From CAVQAH01 sp963784195 (GTDB lineage Bacteria; Acidobacteriota; Vicinamibacteria; Vicinamibacterales; 2-12-FULL-66-21), in the NCBI GenBank assembly GCA_963784195.1, contig CAWARA010000031.1, positions 255,808-319,807 on the forward strand: a stretch of DNA of 64,000 nt, written 5' to 3'. Positions within the stretch are counted from its first letter, which is position 1; every line of letters begins with the position of its first letter. This document shows positions 47,048 to 55,321 of this stretch, piece by piece. The notes beneath the pieces are model-generated. The model saw nothing but the letters and a program-made list of their open reading frames with translations, was not told the origin of the DNA and made no database searches. A program made the translations under genes and the position numbers.

Positions 47048-48420
47048 CCTTGCTGATCAAGAACGGCACCATCGTCACCGCCACGGATCAATACAAGGGT
47101 GACGTGTTCGTCGATGGCGAGAAAATCACCACCATCGGCACGTCGCTGACGATGTCCGCCGATCGCACGATCGACGCCTCCGGGAAGTATCTGTTCCCGG
47201 GCGGCATCGACGTCCACACGCATCTCGACATGCCGTTTGGCGGGACGACATCCGCTGATGACTTCGAGTCCGGGACGATCGCTGCCGCGCATGGCGGCAC
47301 GACGACCGTCGTCGACTTCGCGATTCAGTACCACGGCCAGACGCTGCATCACGCCTGGGAAACGTGGATGAAGAAGGCGGAGGGCAAAGCGGCCATCGAC
47401 TACGGGTTCCACATGATCGTCACCGAGCTGACCGATCAGGTGGAGCAGGAGATGGACGCGCTCGTCCGTCAGGGCGTCACGTCCTTCAAGCTGTTCATGG
47501 CGTACCCCGGCGTGTTCATGCTGGATGACGCGAGCATCTTCCGCGCGCTGTTGCGGACGGGCAAGAACGGCGGGACGATCTGCATGCACGCCGAGAACGG
47601 CGGGGTGATCGACGTCCTCGTGAAGAAGGCGCTGGCTGAAGGCAAGACCGCGCCCAAGTATCACGCGCTGACGCGGCCCGCCCGCGCCGAGGCCGAAGCC
47701 ACGCACCGGGCCATCGCGATGGCCGAGATCGCCGACGTCCCGATCTACATCGTCCATCTGTCGGCGGCAGAAGCGCTCGAGATGGTAACGGAAGCGCGCG
47801 ACAGGGGATTGCCGGCGTTCGCCGAAACCTGTCCTCAATACCTGTTCCTGTCGTACGACAACTATGAAGAGCCGGGATTCGAAGGCGCGAAATATGTCAT
47901 GAGCCCGCCGCTCAGGCCGAAGGAGACGCAGGATCGACTCTGGCGCGGGCTGGCCTACAACGATCTCCAGGCGATCTCGACCGACCATTGTCCGTTCTGC
48001 ATGAAGGAGCAGAAGACGATGGGGGAGGGGGACTTTTCGAAGATTCCGAACGGGGCGCCGGGCATCGAGACGCGGATGAGCCTCGTCTACGACGGCGGCG
48101 TCAGAACCGGGCGCATTTCGTTGAATCGATTCGTCGAACTGACGTCGACGTCGCCGGCGAAGATCTTCGGACTCTTCCCGCGGAAGGGCACGATCGCTCC
48201 CGGGTCCGACGCAGACATCGTCATTTTCGATCCGGAGAAGAAACTGCGGCTGTCGGCCAGGACGCTCCACATGAAGGTGGACTACAACCCCTACGAAGGA
48301 CGAGAGGTCACCGGCGTGACCGACACCGTGATATCGCGCGGCCGGGTCATCATCGACGGCGGATCCTTTACGGGCCGCGCCGGTGCCGGGAGCTTCCTGC
48401 GACGCAACATCAGGACATGA
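47044..48420 (+). CDS. hydA: Dihydropyrimidinase (hydantoinase)
   Basis: 458-aa cyclic amidohydrolase that opens dihydrouracil or dihydrothymine to the N-carbamoyl-beta-amino acid. GIDVHTHLDMPFGGT gives the first metal-binding His pair, FKLFMAYPGVFMLDD the carbamylated Lys (about residue 150), HAENGGVID and VHLSAAEALE two more His ligands, and STDHCPFC the Asp. The Tyr/Ser substrate-loop residues look normal. It is coupled by a 4-nt overlap to the upstream ureidopropionase and to the downstream GT2 gene, whose link to this pathway is unclear. Confidence 0.94.
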   Translation: MTLLIKNGTIVTATDQYKGDVFVDGEKITTIGTSLTMSADRTIDASGKYLFPGGIDVHTHLDMPFGGTTSADDFESGTIAAAHGGTTTVVDFAIQYHGQTLHHAWETWMKKAEGKAAIDYGFHMIVTELTDQVEQEMDALVRQGVTSFKLFMAYPGVFMLDDASIFRALLRTGKNGGTICMHAENGGVIDVLVKKALAEGKTAPKYHALTRPARAEAEATHRAIAMAEIADVPIYIVHLSAAEALEMVTEARDRGLPAFAETCPQYLFLSYDNYEEPGFEGAKYVMSPPLRPKETQDRLWRGLAYNDLQAISTDHCPFCMKEQKTMGEGDFSKIPNGAPGIETRMSLVYDGGVRTGRISLNRFVELTSTSPAKIFGLFPRKGTIAPGSDADIVIFDPEKKLRLSARTLHMKVDYNPYEGREVTGVTDTVISRGRVIIDGGSFTGRAGAGSFLRRNIRT

Positions 48421-49595
48421 ACGCCGCCGGGCCACGAAGACCGCGTTTCTCGATCGTGCTCCCGACGCACAATCGCGCGGACGTCCTGCCCTTTGCCATC
48501 CGAAGCGCGTTGTGGCAGACGATGCCGGATTTCGAACTGCTCATCGCCGGCGACGGGTGCACCGACGGCACTCGGGACGTCGTCGCTGCGTTCGACGATC
48601 CTCGAATCCGGTGGTTCGATCTGCCGAAAGCGCCAGGCGTAGGCTACGCCAATCGCAACGCCGTATTGCGTGACGCTCGCGGCGGAAACATCGCCTATCT
48701 GGCTCACGACGACATCTGGTTCCCCGACCATCTCGAACGTCTCGGGTCGCTGCTCGATCGCCCGCACACCGAGTTCGCCTACACACGAGGGATTGGCGTC
48801 GATATTCACGGGCGAATGCTTCCTTACTGGTATAACCTCGGTGTTCCGCGGCATCAGGATGGATTGTGGCGAGGCGATAGTGCGATAACGATGGCAACCG
48901 TTGGCCATTCACGGGAGTGCCTCGACAAATACGGCTATTGGGACGAGACGATGCGGTTCGGCGCGGACGTGGTCATGTGGCATCGCATCGTGATGGGGGG
49001 CCGATTCAAGAACCTGGCGTTCGATCCGAATCCGACCTCGCTGCATTTCGTCGCACGGTGGCGGGACACGACGGCACATCGGGTCAAGTCGTGGGTGGCC
49101 GGCTGGCTGCTCGACGGATTCATCGATGAAAACCTGCCCGCGGTGCTGCGCCTGCGTGCGCAGCCGGATCGGACGCAACAGGAGGCAGCCTGGTTGCGCC
49201 TCGCCCGGGATCCAGGCGAAGAAGTCCGTGGCATCCGGGAAGGCGTCGTTCAGCTATCGGATACCATGCTGTGGCGATCGCGGACGCAGCCGCAGCTCGC
49301 GGGATTGCGCTTCGGGCTGACTCTGGGTTCACTGCTCGATCGTTCGGTCGGTGCGGCGATGTGGGTCGCATCGCCGTGGCGGCGCCGTTTCTATGGAAAC
49401 CTGCAAGGTAAGACGCGGGCGCTCCAGCGGGCTGGAGTGGCCGGAAGGGCGCCCGATCCCTTCGTTGCGAAGAGCGGGACATTGGAGCATGGTAGTGACG
49501 CACACGACGATTCAACAGGAGCGAACCACCGGGCGCTCGTTACTGGACGAGACACTAGCCGCGGCGCGCCGCGACCAACAGATGGCAACCCCTGA
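48417..49595 (+). CDS. Family 2 glycosyltransferase
   Basis: 392-aa GT-A glycosyltransferase. RFSIVLPTHNRADVLPFAIRSAL and LIAGDGCTDGTRDVV carry the nucleotide-binding Asp, and YLAHDDIWFPDHLERL holds the DxD-like metal site (HDD). MRFGADVVMWHRIV is the acceptor-side ED-like region. The C-terminal 150 residues are not conserved in outline. ATG 48417 overlaps the hydA stop by 4 nt. The far C-terminus is low-complexity and overlaps the next gene by about 107 nt, so the true stop may be earlier if another indel is present. The glycan is unknown. Confidence 0.8.
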   Translation: MNAAGPRRPRFSIVLPTHNRADVLPFAIRSALWQTMPDFELLIAGDGCTDGTRDVVAAFDDPRIRWFDLPKAPGVGYANRNAVLRDARGGNIAYLAHDDIWFPDHLERLGSLLDRPHTEFAYTRGIGVDIHGRMLPYWYNLGVPRHQDGLWRGDSAITMATVGHSRECLDKYGYWDETMRFGADVVMWHRIVMGGRFKNLAFDPNPTSLHFVARWRDTTAHRVKSWVAGWLLDGFIDENLPAVLRLRAQPDRTQQEAAWLRLARDPGEEVRGIREGVVQLSDTMLWRSRTQPQLAGLRFGLTLGSLLDRSVGAAMWVASPWRRRFYGNLQGKTRALQRAGVAGRAPDPFVAKSGTLEHGSDAHDDSTGANHRALVTGRDTSRGAPRPTDGNP

Positions 49596-50076
49596 GGGTG
49601 AGCAAGTTCGCCAATTGACCGATGGCGTTCGGATCCGTCCGCTCCCGGTGCACGCCGACTCGCGCGGCTCGGTATGCGAGCTCTTCGACGTGCGATGGGG
49701 CTGGCACGACGAGCCGCTGGTGTTTGCGTATGCCTTCACCATTCGGCCCGGCGTCGTGAAAGGCTGGAGTCTACATAAGGAGCACGAGGATCGGTATGTC
49801 CTGATCCAGGGGGAGATGGATCTGGTGCTGTTCGACCCCCGGCCAGCATCGAGCACGTACGGAAAGGTCTGCAAGATCACGCTGACAGCGAGCCAGCGCT
49901 GTATCGTGAACATTCCGCGCAACGTCTGGCACGCCGATCACAACATCGGATCGACCGACGTGCTGGCCGTCAACTTCCCGACGACGTGCTACGACCACGC
50001 CAACCCGGACAAGTACCGGCTGCCCGTTGGCACCGACTTGATCCCTCACTCGTTCGGGAGCGCGATCGGCGGGTAG
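49489..50076 (+). CDS. RmlC-like cupin (dTDP-4-dehydrorhamnose 3,5-epimerase-related)
   Basis: 195 aa from ATG 49489 (GGAG just upstream), or 164 aa from ATG 49582, which would fit the family length better. VRIRPLPVHADSRGSVCELFDVRWGW and PGVVKGWSLHKEHEDRYVLIQGEMDLVLFD match the RmlC-type cupin, with the His of GWSLHK at the place of the catalytic His. RCIVNIPRNVWHADHNIGSTDVLAVNFPT is the second cupin block. It may epimerise a nucleotide sugar for the GT2 encoded just upstream. The C-terminus is intact. Confidence 0.78.
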   Translation: MVVTHTTIQQERTTGRSLLDETLAAARRDQQMATPEGEQVRQLTDGVRIRPLPVHADSRGSVCELFDVRWGWHDEPLVFAYAFTIRPGVVKGWSLHKEHEDRYVLIQGEMDLVLFDPRPASSTYGKVCKITLTASQRCIVNIPRNVWHADHNIGSTDVLAVNFPTTCYDHANPDKYRLPVGTDLIPHSFGSAIGG

Positions 50077-50088
50077 ACCGCGGCCGAT

Positions 50089-50604
50089 CTACCGTTCGAT
50101 GATCAGACGGGGATCGGCCTTCTTTCCGTTCAAGCAGACGTCGAAGTCGTACTCGTTGCCGGCGGGGAGATCGGCGGACTTCTTGAGCTTCAGATCGATC
50201 CTCTCCTCGTTGGGATCGCTTGGACTGCCAGGGCCAAGATCGGCGGTTCGCCTGCGCAGGTCATCCTGCTGAAAGATCGCTGGCGCGCCACCGTGCATCG
50301 CGGTTCGGCAATCTGTGACGTCCGGTCCTGAAGCGCCCGCTGGCCGGAAGTTGCCCACGACGATTTCCTGGGGCCGACCGCAGTAGTTACCGATTTTCAG
50401 CCTTACCCATTTGTCCGGATTGCCGATGATGAATGGCTCTTTCGCCGTCAGCGTGCAATCATCGGTCTTCGGCGCGGCCCTCAGGGTGATTGGCGACTCG
50501 ACGTCACGCGCTCCCATCGATCCCACCTGGTGCATGGCGCACGCCGCGGCCCCGGCACCTGCCGCAATCCCGACCAACACAGTCAGCAGCCTTTTCGCAA
50601 CCAC
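50089..50604 (-). CDS. Exported protein of unknown function
   Basis: 171 aa. GTG 50604 is preceded by GAGGAGG at 7 nt and begins a signal peptide (KRLLTVLVGIAAGAGAAACAMH). AAACAM could be a weak lipobox, so it may be a lipoprotein. The mature part has four more Cys residues and a beta-rich look (WVRLKIGNYCGRPQEIVVGNF; YDFDVCLNGKKADP), perhaps two disulfides. Convergent with the cupin gene; 13 nt between stops. No family recognised. Confidence 0.65.
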   Translation of the reverse strand: MVAKRLLTVLVGIAAGAGAAACAMHQVGSMGARDVESPITLRAAPKTDDCTLTAKEPFIIGNPDKWVRLKIGNYCGRPQEIVVGNFRPAGASGPDVTDCRTAMHGGAPAIFQQDDLRRRTADLGPGSPSDPNEERIDLKLKKSADLPAGNEYDFDVCLNGKKADPRLIIER

Positions 50605-50623
50605 CGTCGCCTCCTCGCGCCTG

Positions 50624-50664
50624 GGGTCAGGTCTTGAATCGCTGTGTTTTTCAAGACCTGACCC
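50624..50664. repeat. GGGTCAGGTCTTGAA hairpin abutting a stop codon
   Basis: Perfect 15-bp arms (50624-50638 and 50650-50664) with an 11-nt loop. The arms equal the outer part of the 40-bp hairpin at 15350-15440, and the loop length is the same. On the minus strand the element starts on the G of the TAG that ends the kinase gene, exactly as at dtd. Confidence 0.85.
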
Positions 50665-53313
50665 TACCGATTTGAACGCGATACACGGTCGTACGTCGGA
50701 CACCCCTTGAGCGCTTCCAGTTCGTAGGCGTGCCGCACGAGCTCCTCGCTGGCGCCACGCGCCAGCGCCTGGTCGAGGGTGGAGCACGCCTGGTCGAGCT
50801 GGCCTTCCAGCGCGTGCACAATAGCACGGTTGTAAAGCACATCCCCATCGTCCGGGCTCAAGGCGAGCGCCTTCTCCATCGCGGCTTCGGCGGCCGTCCG
50901 GTTGCCGGCCTTCGCCTGGTACATGGCCAGAAGCGCAAGGTTCTGGGCATCCTTGTCGTTGATCGCCAACAGCTTGGTCACTTCCGCGATTGCGGATTGA
51001 TAACTCTTCCTGGCCTCCTCACGACGCCCCAATTTGGTCAGCGCATCGCCGAGGTTGGCGTGCTGGTCTGGCTCGTTGGGCGACAGGCTGACTGCCTTCC
51101 CGTAGGCGTCGGCCGCCTTGGCGTAGTCGCCTTGCCAGAAGAGCACGGTGCCTTGATTCGCGTACGTGCTTGCGGCGGGCCTGATCTGGTTCGCACGCTC
51201 GTAGCTGACCAGAGCCTCGGGCAGCTTGCCCGCGGTCTGTTGAACCGTGCCCAGCATGTGAAAGCCGCGCGCGCTGTCAGGCTGCAGCTGAGTGACACGT
51301 TGATACGCCGTTTTCGGCGACGTCGAGCCGCCCGGCCCGGAAGTTCGCAAACGCCAGCTCGGAGTGATTCCGCCAATAGTTCGGCCGCAGCGTGATCGCC
51401 CGCTGCAGCTCTTGAATCGCGAGGTCCCACTCACCCCGATCGATGTGAATCCCGCCTAGCAGACGATGCGCGTCGTCGTTCGCAGGTTGAACCGTGAGGA
51501 CTCGCCGCAGTTCCTCTTGCGCTTCGGGGATGCGGCCCATGCCCTGATACATCACCGCGAGCGACAGACGGACCTCTGGCAGATCCGGGTCGATGCGCAG
51601 GGCATCGAGAATTGCCGCCGTCGCCTTTGTGGTCCAAATCGGTTCCTTCGTTTCCTGATAGAGCGACCAGTACGCCTGACCGAGTCCCGCATATGCCATC
51701 GCAAAGCGGTTGTCCTTGGCGATAGCGCTCTGGAACAGGCGAACCGAGTGGTCGAGATTGCCCGGCACGTCGGGCCGTTCGAGAAACAGCCTCGCCTGAG
51801 AGTATTCAGCGAAGGCTTCCTGATTGGCCGTCGGCGGACCGGCGTCGCGCTCGGGCCCACCCGGGACGAGTCCTTCGCCGCTCAGCGCGGCAGTGAGTCC
51901 TTCCGCGACACGCCGGTGAAGCGCGAAGAGCTGAGAGACATCGCCGCTGAAACGCCCGGCCGGCGTGCGGTGGCCGTCGTTTCGAACCAGCGTCACGTCG
52001 ACGTCAAGGTTCTGTCCCTTCCGCTGGATCTGACCGTCGACGACGAACGACGCACCGAGCGATCGAGCAACTTTCGCCGCGTCGGGCTCGCTGGCGGCGA
52101 CGAGCCGTGAATCATCGAGCGAGAGCACGCGAACGTTCTTGAAAGACGACAGCCGCGTCGCGACACCTTCAGTCAGTCCCACCGCGAGGGCGTCGTTTTC
52201 AGGACTTCCGGTCTGGTTCTTCAGCGGCAGGATTCCAACGGTGGCCGGGTGGGCCAGGACGGGCGGAAACCAGGTGCCCTGCGCCCATCGCCACAGCGCG
52301 AAAGCACCGATCGCCATCAGGACTGCGACAATCGACAACGCCAGCCGATGCTGCTTCAGACGACGGCGTGTGCTCGGCCACGCTGTATGCCCTCGTGAGA
52401 GCGCCCGATCGGTTTCGTCGAGCGTTGGGGCATTGCTCAGAAGCCGCGCCGCGCGCTCGAGCGCGCCGTGGAGCTCGCGTGCGTTGCGCGGCCGATCCTG
52501 TGGCTTGAGCGCCATCGTTCGCTCGACGAGCGAGCTCAGGTGATCCGGAAGCGAAGGGTCGACGTCGTCCACCCTCGGCACCTTGCCCTGGAACACGGCG
52601 CGGGCGCTGTCGAACAGATCGGTCTGATGAAAAGGGCGGCGGCCGGTCAGCATCTCGAAGAGAAGCAGTCCGACGCCGTAGATGTCCGTTCGTGCATCTG
52701 CGCGGCCGCCCGACATCTGTTCGGGCGCCATGTAGCCCGGCGTTCCGATGATGCGGCCGGCCTCGGAGGCGGGATCGGCGGCGCTGCCCTTCGGCACATC
52801 CGAAACAGAGCGCGCAATGCCGAAGTCGAGAATCTTGGCCTTGCCACCGGGAGTCAGGTGAACGTTCGCCGGTTTGAGGTCACGATGGATGACGCCGCGA
52901 TCGTGCGCTTCGGTCAGCGCGTCAGCAATCTGCAGCCCGACCCGTACCGCTTCTTCCACGGGGAGCGGACCACGCGTCAGCCGCGCCGCCACCGATTCGC
53001 CCGGCACGTACTCCATCACGATGACGAGACCATCCGGCGTCTCGAGCACGTCGTAGACCGCCGCGATGTTCGGGTGGGTGAGGGCCGCCGCCGCTCGCGC
53101 CTCTCGGAGGACGCGGGCGCGCGCTTCGTCACCGCCAATGGCGGAAGCCGACAGCCGTTTGATGGCGACGTCGCGCTCGAGCCGTGCGTCGCGGGCGCGA
53201 TACACCTCGCCCATGCCGCCGCTGCCGATCGTGTCGAGAATCAGGTACGGTCCAATCTGGTCACCGGTGTGGAGGCGGGATGCGGGATTTGACGGGTGGG
53301 GATCCGCGGCCAT
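50664..53313 (-). CDS. Ser/Thr protein kinase with TolB-like and TPR domains; one frameshift
   Basis: About 882 aa. Hanks-type kinase domain (about 18-290): GSGGMGEVY loop, DVAIKRL lysine, IHRDLKPANV catalytic loop, DFG and GTPGYMAPEQ. A single transmembrane helix (about 330-347) places the rest outside the cytoplasm. Next comes a TolB-N/FlgO-like region (VGILPLKNQTGSPENDALAVGLTEGVATRLS), then about eight TPR units. The frame breaks near 51308, inside the TPR array, and continues AYQRVTQLQPDSARGFHML to the stop at 50664. This is a common acidobacterial architecture, but the ligand and targets are unknown. Confidence 0.9.
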
Positions 53314-53361
53314 GGGGCTTTTCGCAACCCTACTGCTGTGCTTCGGTGTTCGTCAACCTGC

Positions 53362-53825
53362 CTACCAGGTCAATCCGCCCGAGGGCGGTGGCCAGATGGC
53401 CATCATTTGCCGCAGCACGATCACCTGACCGGTGTGATGAGAGTTGTGTTGCGCCATGTGGACGAGCGCGTCCCGGACCGTGTAGTGCGCCAGCGGTGGG
53501 AACTCGATGGGAGGCGCGATCGATTGATCGGCACGACTGCCAAGCGCGACGGCGCGGTCGACCCGCGCGTGAACGCGGCGTGCACGTCTGCCCATGGACC
53601 TGGTGAAGGCCAGCCCTCCGGCGCGTGTGCGACAAGCGGTGCCGCGATACCGTCGCACCGATCGCAGAACCAGTTCTGCCAGAACGTCATGTGCGCGACG
53701 AGGTCGGCGATCGAGTGCGCGACGCCGTTCGGTCGTCGAGTGGCTTGCTCCTGTGTCAGGCCCTCGATCGCGCGTGCGGGAGAAATGTGCGCGAATATGT
53801 CGATGAACAGCTCGCGGGCATCCAT
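53362..53825 (-). CDS. DinB-superfamily four-helix protein; one frameshift
   Basis: About 153 aa. DinB/YfiT-like metal-binding four-helix bundle: VAHSIADLVAHMTFWQNWF gives the first His, and YTVRDALVHMAQHNSHHTGQVIVLRQM the second and third, in the H-x3-H arrangement of the family. The frame breaks near 53560. The family includes thiol-dependent transferases (bacillithiol and mycothiol S-transferases) and many proteins of unknown role. It lies between two kinase genes on the same strand but with gaps of 48 and 83 nt. Confidence 0.78.
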
Positions 53826-53908
53826 GCCCGCGACTCTACCATGCTCAGGCCACTCGTGGCGCCGCGCTCCGGCAATCGCTGCTGATGCAGCGGAGACAGA
53901 CCACCAGG

Positions 53909-55102
53909 TTATCGGCGGGCGCGTGGAGGCTGAACGAGCTGCCAGAACCGGGATTCGCTCAGCAGCGTGATCCGGTGGCCCTTCTCGCGCAGGCGCTTGA
54001 TTTCGAGGAGCTTTCGGCCGCCGTCACGACCGGCCGCCTGGAGCGGGTTGGGCCGGCCGCGGACCACGACGGTTGTCCGGACCGACGGCCCCCCGTGGAC
54101 GACCGCGCCGGCGCGCCGGGCAGCTTTCGCGGCATCGGTTCGCGTTCGCGACAGGATTCCCGTGAATGCCAGGTGAACGCCTTTGAGAGATCGAAGCCTT
54201 CCGGGCTTCAGGTCCGCAGGCCGCGCGCGGAGCGCTTCGATCAGTTCATCCGCGCTGACGTAGCGCTTGCGCCGCTCGCCGATGCAGCGGTACACGATCT
54301 CCTTCAGGTGATCGCTGCACGGGAGTCGGCGGACGTCGGCGGTCAGAATCCTCGATCTCGCGTCCCCCTTCACCAGCATCGCCAGTAACTGTCCTACCTG
54401 GAACACGTCATCACGTGCCTGCCACTTCGGCACCGTCCCGGCGATGATCTCGCTCGGCGCGGTCAGCGTATTCATTGTCCTCGCCGTGATCCCGCGCACG
54501 TCGCTCTGCTGGCGGACGATGCCGAAGTCGCCGAGCTTGAGGCGGCGCTCGTCGAAGACGAAGACGTTCATCGGGGTCAGGTCGCGGTGCAGCAACTGAC
54601 CGCGATGGAGCCGGCCGAGCACCTGGAGGACGCCGGCAATTTCTCTTCGCGCGGCCGTCTCGGTCCACCCGTCCGCGTCTTTGAGCATGAACGCGCGGAG
54701 ATCGCCATGGCGCGCGTACTCGAGCACCAGGCAGTACAACATCCGGCCACCGGGCCGCATCAGCGGGAACACGTCGTAGATGCGGACCGCGCGCGGGTGG
54801 CCGTCGAGCAACTGACCGAAATACGCCTCGCGCAACCACCCATCGATGTGCGGGCTCGCCTTGATGCACACATCGTCTGGAACCTCGGTTGACTTGCCCT
54901 CGCGTCTGGCGAAGTACACCTGACCGAATCCACCTTCGCCGAGCCAGCGATCGATCGTGTACCCGAGCCCCGTCTCGGGGCTGAAGATGGTTTCACCGTG
55001 CAACAGCAGCTGACCGTGCTTTGCGGGGGGACGATGCACGGACCTCGTCGTGCGCGTCGTGGCCTCGGAGGTGCGTGAAGGGACTCGAGTACGAACTGGC
55101 AT
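53909..55102 (-). CDS. Ser/Thr protein kinase with C-terminal BRCT-like domain
   Basis: 397-aa intact cytoplasmic protein with no transmembrane helix. An Arg/Thr/Ser-rich tail (1-30) leads to a Hanks-type kinase (about 47-295): GEGGFGQVY, Lys81 in VCIKAS, HRDLTPMNV (Asp174, Asn179) and DFG (Asp192), so it should be active. Residues 305-391 (LKGVHLAFTGI, AARRAGAVVHGG, RTTVVVRGRP, LLEIKRLREKGHRITLLSESRFWQLV) follow the BRCT pattern, comparable with the BRCT domain of LigA in this window. The upstream 20 nt (55116-55135) recur before a decayed copy at 58.9 kb. Its partners are unknown. Confidence 0.85.
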   Translation of the reverse strand: MPVRTRVPSRTSEATTRTTRSVHRPPAKHGQLLLHGETIFSPETGLGYTIDRWLGEGGFGQVYFARREGKSTEVPDDVCIKASPHIDGWLREAYFGQLLDGHPRAVRIYDVFPLMRPGGRMLYCLVLEYARHGDLRAFMLKDADGWTETAARREIAGVLQVLGRLHRGQLLHRDLTPMNVFVFDERRLKLGDFGIVRQQSDVRGITARTMNTLTAPSEIIAGTVPKWQARDDVFQVGQLLAMLVKGDARSRILTADVRRLPCSDHLKEIVYRCIGERRKRYVSADELIEALRARPADLKPGRLRSLKGVHLAFTGILSRTRTDAAKAARRAGAVVHGGPSVRTTVVVRGRPNPLQAAGRDGGRKLLEIKRLREKGHRITLLSESRFWQLVQPPRARR

Positions 55103-55115
55103 ACCAGGATGAGCA

Positions 55116-55135
55116 GGTCCGATCAGCTTAACTGA
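55116..55135 (-). promoter_or_regulatory. Conserved 20-nt leader of the kinase-BRCT gene
   Basis: GGTCCGATCAGCTTAACTGA here and GGTCCGATCAGCTTGACTGA at 58929-58948 match at 19 of 20 positions, at nearly the same distance from the start codon (13 and 8 nt). AAGCTGATC on the minus strand is not a standard ribosome-binding site, so it may be an operator or a leader element. Confidence 0.45.
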
Positions 55136-55321
55136 TTCAGGCCAATCCTGGCATGCTGATTCGCGGGCAGTTCCTTCGATCGACCAAGGGATTGGCTGGG
55201 GATTGGAGAATGTCGAAGAGTTGATCGTATTCGGTGATGGGCCGTCGTGAAGCCGGTGCGATCTGTTCGTGACATAATTCGCCGCGGTACCCGCGTCCGG
55301 TCCTTCTGTCCGAGGTCACCT

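Noticed and set aside
50600..55135. Antiphage defence island based on two kinases and a DinB protein
   Set aside because: The TPR kinase is of a common signalling type, DinB-like proteins are widespread, spacing does not suggest an operon, and no nuclease or other defence gene is present.
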